The notes beneath the pieces were generated by a model, which saw nothing but the letters and a program-made list of their open reading frames with translations, was not told the DNA's origin and made no database searches. Positions 24,501 through 32,269 of a DNA stretch of 39,374 bases are shown one piece after another; within the stretch, counting starts at the first letter, position 1; each line of letters begins with the position of its first letter. This DNA is from an uncultured Veillonellaceae bacterium (lineage in GTDB: Bacteria; Bacillota; Negativicutes; Veillonellales; Negativicoccaceae): contig CAMYCX010000003.1 in the NCBI GenBank assembly GCA_947254705.1, positions 1 to 39,374 of the forward strand. The letters run 5' to 3'. Position numbers and translations under genes: made by a program.

Positions 24501-25067
24501 GCTTTTTATGAAGCACAATTGGCCGACTTGGCACAGGCCCGTCACGGCCTGCAAGATGTCATTGATACGATTGATCGTGAAATGGAAGCACAGTTTACTG
24601 CGGCATTTGCAGCGGTAGGGACAGAGTTTCAACGGATTTTTACCCATCTGTTCGGTGGCGGTGAAGCACGGTTGGAGATGGTCCCGAATGAAGATGACCC
24701 GGTCGGCGGAGTGGAGATTTTGATTCGTCCGCCCGGGAAAAAACGGCAGTCATTGGCCTTGTTGTCAGGCGGTGAGCGGGCACTGACGGTAATTGCTTTG
24801 CTGTTTGCTTTTCAGGTGGTTCGCCCGGCTCCTTTCTGTCTGGTGGATGAAGTGGATGCGGCGTTGGATGATGCAAATGTGGAGCGGTTCGGACGTTATT
24901 TACAAAACGGGCGTAATGACACGCAATTTATTGTCATCACTCATCGCAAGCAAACCATGCAGGCGGCTGATCGTTTGATTGGCGTGACAATGGCTCAGAA
25001 AGGAATATCCACCTTAATCAGTGTGGATTTGGAGACGAAGGAGGACAGCCATGAGTTTTTTGGATAA
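21549..25067 (+). CDS. smc: Chromosome partition protein SMC
   Basis: 1172-residue condensin ATPase (family about 1180). Walker A GPNGAGKSNI is at 31-40, QNRVDRILIGKPEERK follows, then a first coiled coil, the hinge at about 515-640 (GTVAELLTVPPKYTTALDIALGT ... LVTGG), a second coiled coil, and the C-terminal head with signature LLSGGERAL (Ser1073) and Walker B FCLVDEVDAALDD. The coiled coil from about residue 365 to 410 is extremely Ala/Gln-rich, but heptad-compatible. It acts with ScpA/ScpB, not in this window, in chromosome compaction and segregation. The ATG at 21549 follows GCGGGAGAG. It overlaps ftsY by 17 bp, the common smc-ftsY arrangement. Confidence 0.97.
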   Translation: MKLLRMVLRGFKSFAQTTEIEFSDGVTGIVGPNGAGKSNIADAVRWVLGEQSVRQLRGEKAADVIFAGTEDVRPKAAAEVTLVFDNPQELLLPDVAEVAVTRRLLRSGDSEYMINRKACRLKDIHLLFADTGLGKDSMAVIGQNRVDRILIGKPEERKAIFEEVAGITRYRMRKQDGLRKLNTAEQNMERVRDVMQVYAEQLEPLAARAKTARTYHEWKRRYDAAATTLAWQRWQNARRKLTRTENETIQAEQVLTAAQTAVIKAQAERERRLAAGEEEERRQRELEQARTQAQTQQERIKGEYRATQERTEQHHRQQEEETRMLEMIRREQADVETAITAALEKRMHWQTETGEVQRATESAVAVAAAAEDEMKQYRARRAAQETAARAAQQAAAAQQAAAAVAEKEVELLEAQIRQQEKKLTVYRDKAASLLTLRRDITAAAETAAQELQQAQQAAHVAKAEYERIQALRGQRQKEAAAREQQIHRLEERIEYLDRLAKEYEGFGRATKTVLQARESWRKDCIGTVAELLTVPPKYTTALDIALGTRLQHVVVRDGNTAKSAIRYLQARGGGRTTFYPLTDIRGRELSVKETAALRENGVIGTAAQCVRYDAAYDALMTYLLGGTLIVENMTVAQSLVKRYDRRLRMVTLDGQLFQPGGLVTGGSTRQAELTVFGRRQERNALQKEYDALRAAPAIEIPAWEEAAARQTAAEEELRRLTGAAAQTESRRDAVGMECERYDEMIHRLAAEQSSARERVAELIAIGVQTQETADVTTADAELPPYSEEELTALRQAATEQQVRLAQTEAESARREERCRQLQDRQRALAERQTQQQATLTVLAAEGERLATLAITQQEALRAAAEEVRFAEQAADAYYAAHWERREAEQAANAAYDALRETERDAQSAAEVAREKMVAARAEAEEREAVFAATGYTAETVDTIRVDGTTPEIEQLVIQAEREMTALGEVNPNAEEEYRRAQEQYAFYEAQLADLAQARHGLQDVIDTIDREMEAQFTAAFAAVGTEFQRIFTHLFGGGEARLEMVPNEDDPVGGVEILIRPPGKKRQSLALLSGGERALTVIALLFAFQVVRPAPFCLVDEVDAALDDANVERFGRYLQNGRNDTQFIVITHRKQTMQAADRLIGVTMAQKGISTLISVDLETKEDSHEFFG

Positions 25068-26004
25068 AGTTAGGCAGGGGTTAGTCAAAACGAAACAAAG
25101 CCTGATTCGCAATATTGAAACGATTGTTATCGGGTATGCGGAGATTGATGATGACTTTCTCGACGATTTGGAAGCTATTTTACTGACGGGAGATTTGGGG
25201 GTAACGGCAACGGATTACCTGATGCATGAGATCCGTCGCGGGGTAACGGAAGGAGAGATTCATCATACGCAAGAGATCATGCCGTTTATTGAAAAAACGT
25301 TGGCGGCTCGCTTGCAAGCCCCTCCCGAATCGACAACGATACATCATCCGGAAGTAATTTTAATTGTCGGTGTCAACGGTGTCGGCAAGACGACCAGTAT
25401 CGGTAAATTGGCACATCATTATCATACACAGGGAAAGAAAGTACTGTTGGCGGCGGGAGATACATTTCGTGCAGCAGCGTCCGAACAGTTGACGATATGG
25501 GCGGACCGTGTCGGGGTTCCCATTGTCAAACACGGAGAAGGCGCAGATCCTGCAGCTGTGGTTTATGACGCATTGGAATCGGCTGTTGCACGGGATATAG
25601 ATGTTGTTCTTATCGATACGGCCGGACGTTTGCATACTAAAATCAATTTGATGAACGAGCTTGAAAAAATCAGTCGTGTCGCTAAGAAAATCGTACCTGA
25701 TGCACCGCACGAAACGTGGCTGGTGTTGGATGCGACAACAGGACAAAATGCAGTCAGTCAGGCAAAACTGTTCGGCGAGATCGTTCCGTTGACGGGAGTG
25801 GTGCTGACGAAACTCGACGGCACCGCTAAGGGCGGTGTTGTATTTTCAATAAAAGAGGAACTGGGTGTTCCGGTACGGTGGATCGGTCTGGGGGAAGGTA
25901 TTGACGATTTGCAAGTATTTCAACCGGAATCGTTTGTACAGGCCTTATTTGCCGACCGCCCGGATCGTATTACTGACAGTACCAAACAACGAGGCATCCG
26001 CTGA
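25051..26004 (+). CDS. ftsY: Signal recognition particle receptor FtsY
   Basis: 317-residue SRP GTPase receptor that docks ribosome-SRP complexes at the membrane. The N domain (about 1-90, FLDKVRQGLVKTKQSLIRNIE) is followed by the G domain with G1 GVNGVGKTT (107-115), the DTFRAAA box, DTAGRLHTK and TKLDGTAKGG, ending in GLGEGIDDLQVFQPESFV. There is no long acidic A domain, as in most Firmicutes. The start at 25051 is set by AAGGAGGAC; the track upstream is the smc reading frame. The stop codon lies inside the hairpin at 25988-26013. Confidence 0.98.
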   Translation: MSFLDKVRQGLVKTKQSLIRNIETIVIGYAEIDDDFLDDLEAILLTGDLGVTATDYLMHEIRRGVTEGEIHHTQEIMPFIEKTLAARLQAPPESTTIHHPEVILIVGVNGVGKTTSIGKLAHHYHTQGKKVLLAAGDTFRAAASEQLTIWADRVGVPIVKHGEGADPAAVVYDALESAVARDIDVVLIDTAGRLHTKINLMNELEKISRVAKKIVPDAPHETWLVLDATTGQNAVSQAKLFGEIVPLTGVVLTKLDGTAKGGVVFSIKEELGVPVRWIGLGEGIDDLQVFQPESFVQALFADRPDRITDSTKQRGIR

Positions 26005-26015
26005 TGCCTCGTTTC
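25988..26015 (+). terminator. Hairpin at the end of ftsY, probable terminator
   Basis: A perfect 11-bp stem, AACGAGGCATC (25988-25998) with its complement (26003-26013), loop CGCT. Only a short TTTCTC tract follows, so termination may be partial. The TGA stop codon is inside the structure. Confidence 0.6.
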
Positions 26016-26045
26016 TCGTTGCGGAGAACACGGTAAGGGCAAAAA

Positions 26046-26054
26046 TGATATAAT
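26046..26054 (+). promoter_or_regulatory. Extended -10 promoter for the NUDIX-HMA-hem operon
   Basis: TGATATAAT lies 26 bp before the NUDIX ATG. No other promoter is seen until 33583, so it probably serves the entire tetrapyrrole operon. The -35 is weak. Confidence 0.6.
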
Positions 26055-26079
26055 GGAAACGATATAAAGGGGTGATGGG

Positions 26080-26754
26080 ATGACAATACGACAATGCAAC
26101 CCTTTACCGACCGCTCATAATATTTATGAATTGGTCAGGTATGCGGTTGTGATGCCGTTGGTACGGATTGACAGCTCGTGGCACGTGTTGTTGGAGGTGC
26201 GATCTGCGGAATTGCGGCATCACCCGGCAGAAGTGGCCCTACCCGGCGGACGAATTGAGCGGACAGATGGCGGCAGCTTGGCGGCAGGACTGCGGGAAAT
26301 GCGAGAGGAATTGGGGATTGATTCCCGCTCATGGGACGTGTTGGGAGCGTTACCGCTGGCACAAACGGCATACGGCCGTTGGGTTGCTCCGCATGTGATT
26401 CGACGTGACGGTTTACCGACATTGCATCCGGATCCGGTCGAGGTGAAAGAAGTGTTTACCGTGCCGGTGAACTGGTTGATGCAGACAAAGCCCGAGCAAA
26501 TGACAATGTGGGACGGTATTTATATGGAAACGGACATGCCGTTTCCGATGACACCGCGACGGTCGCCGGGGTGGCGAAAAATGGCGGCATATGACGTATA
26601 TTTTTATCGGTACAACGAACACGTTATATGGGGCCTGACAGCACGAATTTTGCGGAGTTTTTTGGCGGTCTGCAAGGCGGCGGGGGCGGGCCTTGATTAT
26701 AATTTTTCCCGATGGGAGGAGAATACAGATGAAAACATTGTGTATCCGCGTTGA
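26080..26754 (+). CDS. NUDIX hydrolase, CoA pyrophosphatase-like
   Basis: 224-residue NUDIX protein. The box runs about 56-80: GGRIERTDGGSLAAGLREM then REELGID, with the REUxEExGU core intact and the longer GG-to-RE spacing typical of the NudL/YeaB CoA pyrophosphatases. VALPGGRIE and LPLAQTAYGRWVAPHV also suit that group, which cleaves CoA or CoA esters to 4'-phosphopantetheine and 3',5'-ADP. I cannot see a full UPF0035 motif with certainty, so substrate is tentative. AAAGGGG lies before the ATG at 26080. It overlaps the HMA gene by 26 bp and heads the hem operon; I know no direct link of this family with heme synthesis. Confidence 0.85.
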   Translation: MTIRQCNPLPTAHNIYELVRYAVVMPLVRIDSSWHVLLEVRSAELRHHPAEVALPGGRIERTDGGSLAAGLREMREELGIDSRSWDVLGALPLAQTAYGRWVAPHVIRRDGLPTLHPDPVEVKEVFTVPVNWLMQTKPEQMTMWDGIYMETDMPFPMTPRRSPGWRKMAAYDVYFYRYNEHVIWGLTARILRSFLAVCKAAGAGLDYNFSRWEENTDENIVYPR

Positions 26755-26935
26755 CGGTATGCGTTGCGAGCATTGTGTACAGGCTGTGACCGATGCATTA
26801 GTCAAAGCTGGTGCGGACAAGGTGACGGTTGATTTGTCGGCCGGTCGTGCGACAGTGACGGTAGCGGATGAGTTGACGCCGGAACGTTTACAGGCAGCGC
26901 TAGAAGATATCGGGTTTGATGCTGATGTCGAATGA
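26729..26935 (+). CDS. Heavy-metal-associated (HMA) domain protein, CopZ-like
   Basis: 68-residue single HMA domain (family 65-70 aa). The metal site GMRCEHCVQAV places the two cysteines at 13 and 16; VTVDLSAGRATVTVADEL and the closing AALEDIGFDADVE complete the ferredoxin-like fold. Such proteins carry Cu(I) to P-type ATPases; no ATPase is in this window. GGGAGGAG lies upstream of the ATG at 26729; it begins inside the NUDIX gene. The position directly ahead of precorrin-2 dehydrogenase and hemA is unusual and suggests metal handling for tetrapyrroles, or simple co-transcription; neither is shown. Confidence 0.9.
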   Translation: MKTLCIRVDGMRCEHCVQAVTDALVKAGADKVTVDLSAGRATVTVADELTPERLQAALEDIGFDADVE

Positions 26936-27575
26936 AGCGGCATGGGTTCCGCTGTTTGTTGATGTCACGAAACGGCGGGTCGTAATTGTCGGCGGCGGTC
27001 GGGTCGCAACACGGAAACTGGAGAAATTACCTCGTGTGTGTCACATTGTTGTCATTGCTCCCGTTATCACAACATCCATCAAAGAGCGAATCGAAAGATT
27101 CGGCGGCACGTGGACGGCACGTATATTTCAGCCGTCCGATATACAGGCGGGAGATTTAGTCATCGCCGCACTTGATGATACGAAAACACGGTATGCGATC
27201 GCTGCTGCTGCGGCACGTTGCGGTGCATGGTACAATGATGCGTCAGCGGTGACAGACGGTGATGTCCTTTTACCGGCGTCTGGTTCATGGGGGATGTTCA
27301 CATGGGCATTGAGTACGGGCGGCGCATCGCCGCGGTTGCTTAAACTGGTGAAAGATGAGTGGGATACCGAGTACGGCATGCTCGGTAGAGTAGCGGCAGA
27401 TCTGTTACAATATCGGGATCTTGTTAAGGGGCTGTTACCGACACAGAGACAGAGAGAAGTATTTTGGCGGACGTACTTGCCGGAGGATACATTGGCACGG
27501 ATACGCCGAGGAGAATGGGCACAAATCAAGGAGGAGATGGATAATGCAATTAGCCGTCTTAGGGCTGAATCATAA
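26919..27575 (+). CDS. Precorrin-2 dehydrogenase (siroheme synthase N-terminal type)
   Basis: About 218 residues, of the Met8/CysG-N/SirC family. A Rossmann motif VVIVGGGRVATRKLEKL near residue 22 binds NAD. NDASAVTDGDVLLPASGSWGMFTWALSTGGASPRL contains the family's conserved Asp and the FT-A-ST-G-SP signature. It oxidises precorrin-2 to sirohydrochlorin; some members also chelate iron or cobalt. The start is uncertain: TTG 26916, ATG 26919 and ATG 26925 are all in frame with no strong ribosome-binding site, and I list 26919. It overlaps the HMA gene by 17 bp and hemA by 32 bp, and lies upstream of the CobA-HemD fusion that supplies its substrate. Confidence 0.88.
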   Translation: MLMSNEAAWVPLFVDVTKRRVVIVGGGRVATRKLEKLPRVCHIVVIAPVITTSIKERIERFGGTWTARIFQPSDIQAGDLVIAALDDTKTRYAIAAAAARCGAWYNDASAVTDGDVLLPASGSWGMFTWALSTGGASPRLLKLVKDEWDTEYGMLGRVAADLLQYRDLVKGLLPTQRQREVFWRTYLPEDTLARIRRGEWAQIKEEMDNAISRLRAES

Positions 27576-28827
27576 CACGGCGCCGATTGCCGTTCGCGAA
27601 CGGTTTGCACTGACCCCTGATGAAGTACGTCAGGCACTGGGACAAATCAATGCTTTGGCGGATTTGGATGAGGCGGTTTTATTGTCGACGTGTAACCGCA
27701 CCGAACTATATGCGGTATTTGATGATGACGCCGACGGTTTGCCGGCACTGGAGCGAGTTTACCAAAGTATTGCGGGCGAAATGCCTGGGAAAGAGCATTT
27801 CTACTACTATAAGGGCGATCGAGTGATTTACCATCTGTTTCGTGTAGCCGCAGGAATGAATTCACTCGTGGTCGGGGAAGGACAAATTCTTTCTCAAGTC
27901 AAAGTATCGTATTTGACGGCAGTGCGCGAAGGTACAACGGGACCGGTGCTGAATGTGTTGTTTCAGCGGGCGTTGGCCATCGGCAAGAAAATCCGCACGG
28001 AAACGCACATTGCGGATAATCCGGTGTCAGTCAGTTATGCTGCTGTAAAAAAAGCACATGAGGTGCTGGGACAATTGACACATCGGAGTGTTCTTATTCT
28101 CGGCGCAGGTACTATGGCGGAGCTGATGGCAAAACATTTGGCCGGGCATGGTGTGGAAAATATTATTATTGCCAACCGTAATATTGATAAAGCAAAGGAG
28201 TTGGCACAACTTTTTCACGGTCGGGCAGTGTCGTTGGACGAGCGGTTTCGCTGGGCGGGTCGCGTCGATGTTATTTTAACATCGACGGGAGCAACGGAAT
28301 ATCTGATGACCTTGAGTCAAGCAACGGAAATTATGATGAAACGGCAAGGTAAGCCACTGGTGATGATTGACATTGCGGTACCGAGAGATATTGACCCCGA
28401 AGTCGGCAATATTGACGGTGTGACGTTGTACAATATTGATGATTTGACGCAAGTGGTGGAAGACAATAAACGGATGCGTGCCAAAGAAGCGGAAACGGCC
28501 TATCCGATGATTGAAGAAGCGGTCAAAGAGATGACGGATCGATTTGAGTATCTGTCGATGCGCCCGTTGATGGTGGCAATTACCGAACGCTTTGATGTCG
28601 TTCGAAGGCGACTGCTCAAAAAGGCATTTATCAAGGCTCCTGATCTTACGGAAGAGGAGCGGCGAGTCGTGGAGGGGATGTCCAAAACGATTGTTCGTAA
28701 GTTGTTGCGTGATCCGATGATTAAATTCCGTGATATTGCGGGCAGTGATGAGGAGCAGGTGTATCGCGATATGTTACGGGAAATTTATCAGATTGATGAC
28801 GGACAGGAGGCACGGCATGAGAACTGA
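27544..28827 (+). CDS. hemA: Glutamyl-tRNA reductase HemA
   Basis: 427-residue NADPH enzyme reducing Glu-tRNA to glutamate-1-semialdehyde, the first step of the C5 pathway. NHNTAPIAVRE at about 9-19 and STCNRTELY with the catalytic Cys50 are intact. GEGQILSQVK follows, the NADPH-binding ILGAGTMAELMAKHL is near residue 185, and the dimerisation domain is C-terminal. Length matches the family. AAGGAGGAG precedes the ATG at 27544, which lies within the precorrin-2 dehydrogenase frame. It overlaps hemC by 11 bp. The first enzyme of the pathway is often regulated by heme-triggered proteolysis, but nothing in the sequence shows that here. Confidence 0.98.
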   Translation: MQLAVLGLNHNTAPIAVRERFALTPDEVRQALGQINALADLDEAVLLSTCNRTELYAVFDDDADGLPALERVYQSIAGEMPGKEHFYYYKGDRVIYHLFRVAAGMNSLVVGEGQILSQVKVSYLTAVREGTTGPVLNVLFQRALAIGKKIRTETHIADNPVSVSYAAVKKAHEVLGQLTHRSVLILGAGTMAELMAKHLAGHGVENIIIANRNIDKAKELAQLFHGRAVSLDERFRWAGRVDVILTSTGATEYLMTLSQATEIMMKRQGKPLVMIDIAVPRDIDPEVGNIDGVTLYNIDDLTQVVEDNKRMRAKEAETAYPMIEEAVKEMTDRFEYLSMRPLMVAITERFDVVRRRLLKKAFIKAPDLTEEERRVVEGMSKTIVRKLLRDPMIKFRDIAGSDEEQVYRDMLREIYQIDDGQEARHEN

Positions 28828-29764
28828 ACTGCGGGTCGGCACACGAAAAAGTGCGTTGGCGCTATGGCAGACACGATATGTGATACGATTGCTGACGGAA
28901 GCCTATCCGCAACGGGCATGGGAATTGAAAGAAGTGCCTATCAGCACAGTCGGAGACAGGCGCTTGGAGCAGGCCTTGCATACTTTCGGCGGGAAAGGCG
29001 CATTTACGGAAGAGTTGGAAGCACAGTTGCGTGACGGGCGAATTGATTTTGCCGTACACAGTTTAAAAGATATGCCGACACAGCCGGCGGCAGGAACTGT
29101 TATCGGTGCGATTCCGGTCAGAGCCTCAGCCGCGGATGCGTGGGTGGCGAACGGCAATTGTCGCTTGAGAGATCTACCGCAGGGAGCGCGTGTCGGGACA
29201 TCCAGTTTACGGCGGGTAGCACAGTTAAAGCGTTTGCGTTCGGATATTTTCTGTGTGTCTATTCGAGGTAATGTTCAGACACGATTGGGAAAGCTTGACG
29301 GTGAAGTCGATGCCGTCATTTTAGCAGAAGCAGGATTGGTACGTTTGGGATTGGACAAGGTGATTACCCATCGGCTGTTGGATGCCACCGATTGGTTGCC
29401 GGCGGCCGGCCAGGGGGCGGTGGCCGTACAATGTCGTGCCGACGATACGGAAATATTATCATTGTTGCAGGCTGTTCATGACACGCAGACAGCACAGGCG
29501 GTCGGTGCGGAGCGTGCATTTTTAGGAGCGCTGGAAGGCGGTTGTCAAGTGCCGGTCGGAGCATATGCCTGCCATCGGGACGGCATGTTGCATGTGAGCG
29601 GAGTATTGCTGTCATTGCGCGGAGACGCAGCGGTACACAAAACTGTTTGCGGCACACCAAGTGCATATGCGGAGTTAGGACAACAGCTTGCTGCATCCGT
29701 GTTGGCTGACGGCGGTCGTGCGATATGGGAAGAAGTACGAAGTACATTGGAGGCAAAAGTATGA
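28817..29764 (+). CDS. hemC: Hydroxymethylbilane synthase HemC
   Basis: 315-residue porphobilinogen deaminase polymerising four PBG into hydroxymethylbilane. GTRKSALALWQT near the N-terminus, VHSLKDMPT, GTSSLRR and RGNVQTRLGKLD form the cofactor and substrate sites. The dipyrromethane cofactor Cys is Cys243 in LEGGCQVPVGAYA. Length is typical (310-320). CAGGAGG lies before the ATG at 28817. The stop overlaps the CobA-HemD start as ATGA. Confidence 0.98.
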   Translation: MRTELRVGTRKSALALWQTRYVIRLLTEAYPQRAWELKEVPISTVGDRRLEQALHTFGGKGAFTEELEAQLRDGRIDFAVHSLKDMPTQPAAGTVIGAIPVRASAADAWVANGNCRLRDLPQGARVGTSSLRRVAQLKRLRSDIFCVSIRGNVQTRLGKLDGEVDAVILAEAGLVRLGLDKVITHRLLDATDWLPAAGQGAVAVQCRADDTEILSLLQAVHDTQTAQAVGAERAFLGALEGGCQVPVGAYACHRDGMLHVSGVLLSLRGDAAVHKTVCGTPSAYAELGQQLAASVLADGGRAIWEEVRSTLEAKV

Positions 29765-31284
29765 GCGGAATCGCATATCTGATCGGTGCGGGCCCCGGGG
29801 ATCCGGGACTGTTTACATTAAAAGGGAAGTCTTGTGTAGAAGCGGCTGATGTTATTATCTACGATTATTTGGCTGATGAGGAGTTGTTGGGTTGGGCAAG
29901 TCCCGACGCGGAGTTGATTTATGCCGGTAAACAGGCCGGTAATCATGCATTGACACAGGATGAAATCAATGCACTGTTGGTAGATCGGGTTGCTGCCGGT
30001 CATGTAGTGGCACGTCTCAAGGGCGGTGATCCGTTGGTTTTCGGGCGTGGCGGTGAAGAAGCAATGGCATTGCATGCGGCCGGTTTGGCATTTGAGATTG
30101 TGCCGGGCGTGACGAGTGCGATCGCTGCCCCGGCCTATGCGGGAATACCGGTGACACAGCGAGCGATGGCGACTTCATTTGCCGTGGTGACAGGACATGA
30201 AGACCCGACAAAAGAGAACTCCGGCGTGAATTGGAAACATATTGCCGGCGGGGCGGATACTTTGACATTCGTTATGGGATTAGGCAATTTACCGGAGATC
30301 ACGCGCCAATTGCAATTGCACGGTAGAGATGCCTCCACGCCGGCTGCGGTGGTTCGGTGGGGAACAAAACCGGAACAGCAGACGGTGGTCGGGACGTTGG
30401 CTACGATTGCCGAGGAGGTAAAAGCGGCGGGGCTTCGCCCGCCGGGTTTGCTGGTTGTCGGTGATGTGGTTAGCTTACGACCGCAGCTGAACTGGTTTGA
30501 GACAAAGCCGTTGTTCGGGGCACGAGTTGTTGTCACTCGAGCTCGCAAGCAAGCAGGCGAATTGGCAGACTTGCTCCGCAAACAAGGCGCTTATGTGATG
30601 AGCGTGCCCGCGATTCGAACCGTAGCAACGGATAATCAGGAAGAACAGGATACCGTGTTGCGGCAACTGGCACACTACGACTGGATTTTATTTACAAGTG
30701 TTAATACGGTTGAGTACTTCACACAGGCACTGGTACGTAACGGCATGGATATGCGTGCGTTGGCAGGAAAGACCGTGATGGCGGTTGGCAAAAAGACCGC
30801 GGCACGATTAGAAAAAGGCGGAATCATTCCCGACTATGTTCCACGACAGGCATCTGCCGAAGGGATGCTGGCGGTATTGCAAGGAGTGGAAATGAAGCAG
30901 TGCAAGGTATTGCTTCCTCGCGCGGTGGAAGCACGGGAGTTGTTGCCGGAAACGCTTCGTGAGGCAGGAGCGGAGGTAACGATTTTGCCGGTGTACAGAA
31001 CGGAAGCTGAACTACGGGGCAGTCACGGTGAACGATTGGCAACGGCATTGCGTGAAGGTGCGGTTGATGTGGTAACCTTTACCAGTGCTTCGACAGTACG
31101 CAATATTGTCGCGATGTTGGGCGCCGAAGCAGCACTGTTGCGACAAGTACAGCTGGTTGCGATCGGGGATATTACCGCGGCGGAATTGCATCGCTATGAT
31201 TTGCAGGCAGATCGTGTCGCGGCGGAAGCGACAGTGGAATCGTTGGCACAAGCCGTTGTAAATACCTATCGAAAGGAGTCTTAA
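29761..31284 (+). CDS. cobA-hemD: Fused uroporphyrinogen-III C-methyltransferase / uroporphyrinogen-III synthase (CobA-HemD)
   Basis: 507 residues with two enzymes in one chain. The first half (about 1-250) is SAM-dependent methyltransferase CobA/SUMT: IGAGPGDPGLFTLKG, RLKGGDPLVFGRGGEE, VVTGHEDPTK and the family's C-terminal VGDVVSLR. The second half (about 258-507) is HemD, which closes the hydroxymethylbilane ring: VVVTRARKQAGELADLLRKQG, FTSVNTVEYF and VTFTSASTVRNIV. The fusion, common in Clostridia and Negativicutes, joins uroporphyrinogen III formation to its conversion to precorrin-2, the branch toward siroheme and cobalamin; the precorrin-2 dehydrogenase in the same operon takes the next step. 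The start at 29761 follows GGAGG and overlaps hemC. Confidence 0.97.
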   Translation: MSGIAYLIGAGPGDPGLFTLKGKSCVEAADVIIYDYLADEELLGWASPDAELIYAGKQAGNHALTQDEINALLVDRVAAGHVVARLKGGDPLVFGRGGEEAMALHAAGLAFEIVPGVTSAIAAPAYAGIPVTQRAMATSFAVVTGHEDPTKENSGVNWKHIAGGADTLTFVMGLGNLPEITRQLQLHGRDASTPAAVVRWGTKPEQQTVVGTLATIAEEVKAAGLRPPGLLVVGDVVSLRPQLNWFETKPLFGARVVVTRARKQAGELADLLRKQGAYVMSVPAIRTVATDNQEEQDTVLRQLAHYDWILFTSVNTVEYFTQALVRNGMDMRALAGKTVMAVGKKTAARLEKGGIIPDYVPRQASAEGMLAVLQGVEMKQCKVLLPRAVEARELLPETLREAGAEVTILPVYRTEAELRGSHGERLATALREGAVDVVTFTSASTVRNIVAMLGAEAALLRQVQLVAIGDITAAELHRYDLQADRVAAEATVESLAQAVVNTYRKES

Positions 31285-31285
31285 T

Positions 31286-32269
31286 ATGGAACCATTGGTA
31301 CAGCGTCCGCGCCGCTTGCGGAGCCATCCGCAATTGCGGCGCATGGTGAGGGAACATCATTTGACTACGGCGGATTTGATTTATCCCTTGTTTATTGTAC
31401 CGGGACACGGCATCAGGGAGGAGATTAAGAGTTTGCCGGGACAATACCACTTGTCGGTTGATCAGGCGGTAGAAATGGCACATGAGGCGGCGGATCTCGG
31501 TATTCCTTCAATTGAAGTATTCGGCATTCCGACATATAAGGATGAAGACGGGTCATCTGCATGGCAAGCCGATGAGCCGGTGCAGAAAGCGGTTCGCGCG
31601 ATTCGATGCGAAGTGCCGGAGCTGTATGTGATTACGGATGTGTGTATGTGTCAATATACGACAACAGGACACTGCGGCCATGTGGAAAACGGCATCATCA
31701 TGAATGACGATACATTGTCGTTACTTTCGAAAGTGGCGGTCAGTCATGCGGAAGCGGGAGCACATATGGTGGCGCCGAGTGATATGATGGACGGTCGTAT
31801 CGGCGCCATTCGTGAAGCATTGGATCATTACGGATACAGTGATGTGGCCGTGATGAGTTATGCAGCCAAATACGCATCGGCATATTACGGTCCGTTTCGC
31901 GATGCGGTGCATTCTGCACCGCAATTCGGTGATCGTAAGACGTATCAGATGGACAGCGCCAATGCACGCGAAGCAATCAAAGAGATTGCTTTGGACTTGG
32001 ATGAAGGTGCGGATATTATTATGATTAAACCGGCATTGGCATATATGGATATTATTCGTGCCGCGAGAGAGTATTGCGATGTGCCGATTTGTGTGTATAA
32101 CGTCAGCGGTGAATACGCGATGGTCAAAGCAGCGGCGGCACAGGGATTGATTGACGAACGGCGATTGGTGATGGAAAGTCTGCTCGGTATGAAGCGGGCC
32201 GGCGCGGATATGATTATCACCTATCATGCCTTGGATGCGGCAAGATGGCTCAAGGAAGGAGAATGCTAA
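31286..32269 (+). CDS. hemB: Porphobilinogen synthase HemB (zinc type)
   Basis: 327-residue delta-aminolevulinate dehydratase joining two ALA molecules into porphobilinogen. The substrate Schiff-base lysines are K195 (SYAAKYASAYYGPFR) and K248 (MIKPALAYMD). The zinc site is DVCMCQYTTTGHCGH with Cys120, 122 and 130, so this is the zinc-dependent class rather than the magnesium class. Length is standard. AAAGGAG precedes the ATG at 31286, one base after the previous stop. It touches hemL by one base. Confidence 0.98.
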   Translation: MEPLVQRPRRLRSHPQLRRMVREHHLTTADLIYPLFIVPGHGIREEIKSLPGQYHLSVDQAVEMAHEAADLGIPSIEVFGIPTYKDEDGSSAWQADEPVQKAVRAIRCEVPELYVITDVCMCQYTTTGHCGHVENGIIMNDDTLSLLSKVAVSHAEAGAHMVAPSDMMDGRIGAIREALDHYGYSDVAVMSYAAKYASAYYGPFRDAVHSAPQFGDRKTYQMDSANAREAIKEIALDLDEGADIIMIKPALAYMDIIRAAREYCDVPICVYNVSGEYAMVKAAAAQGLIDERRLVMESLLGMKRAGADMIITYHALDAARWLKEGEC

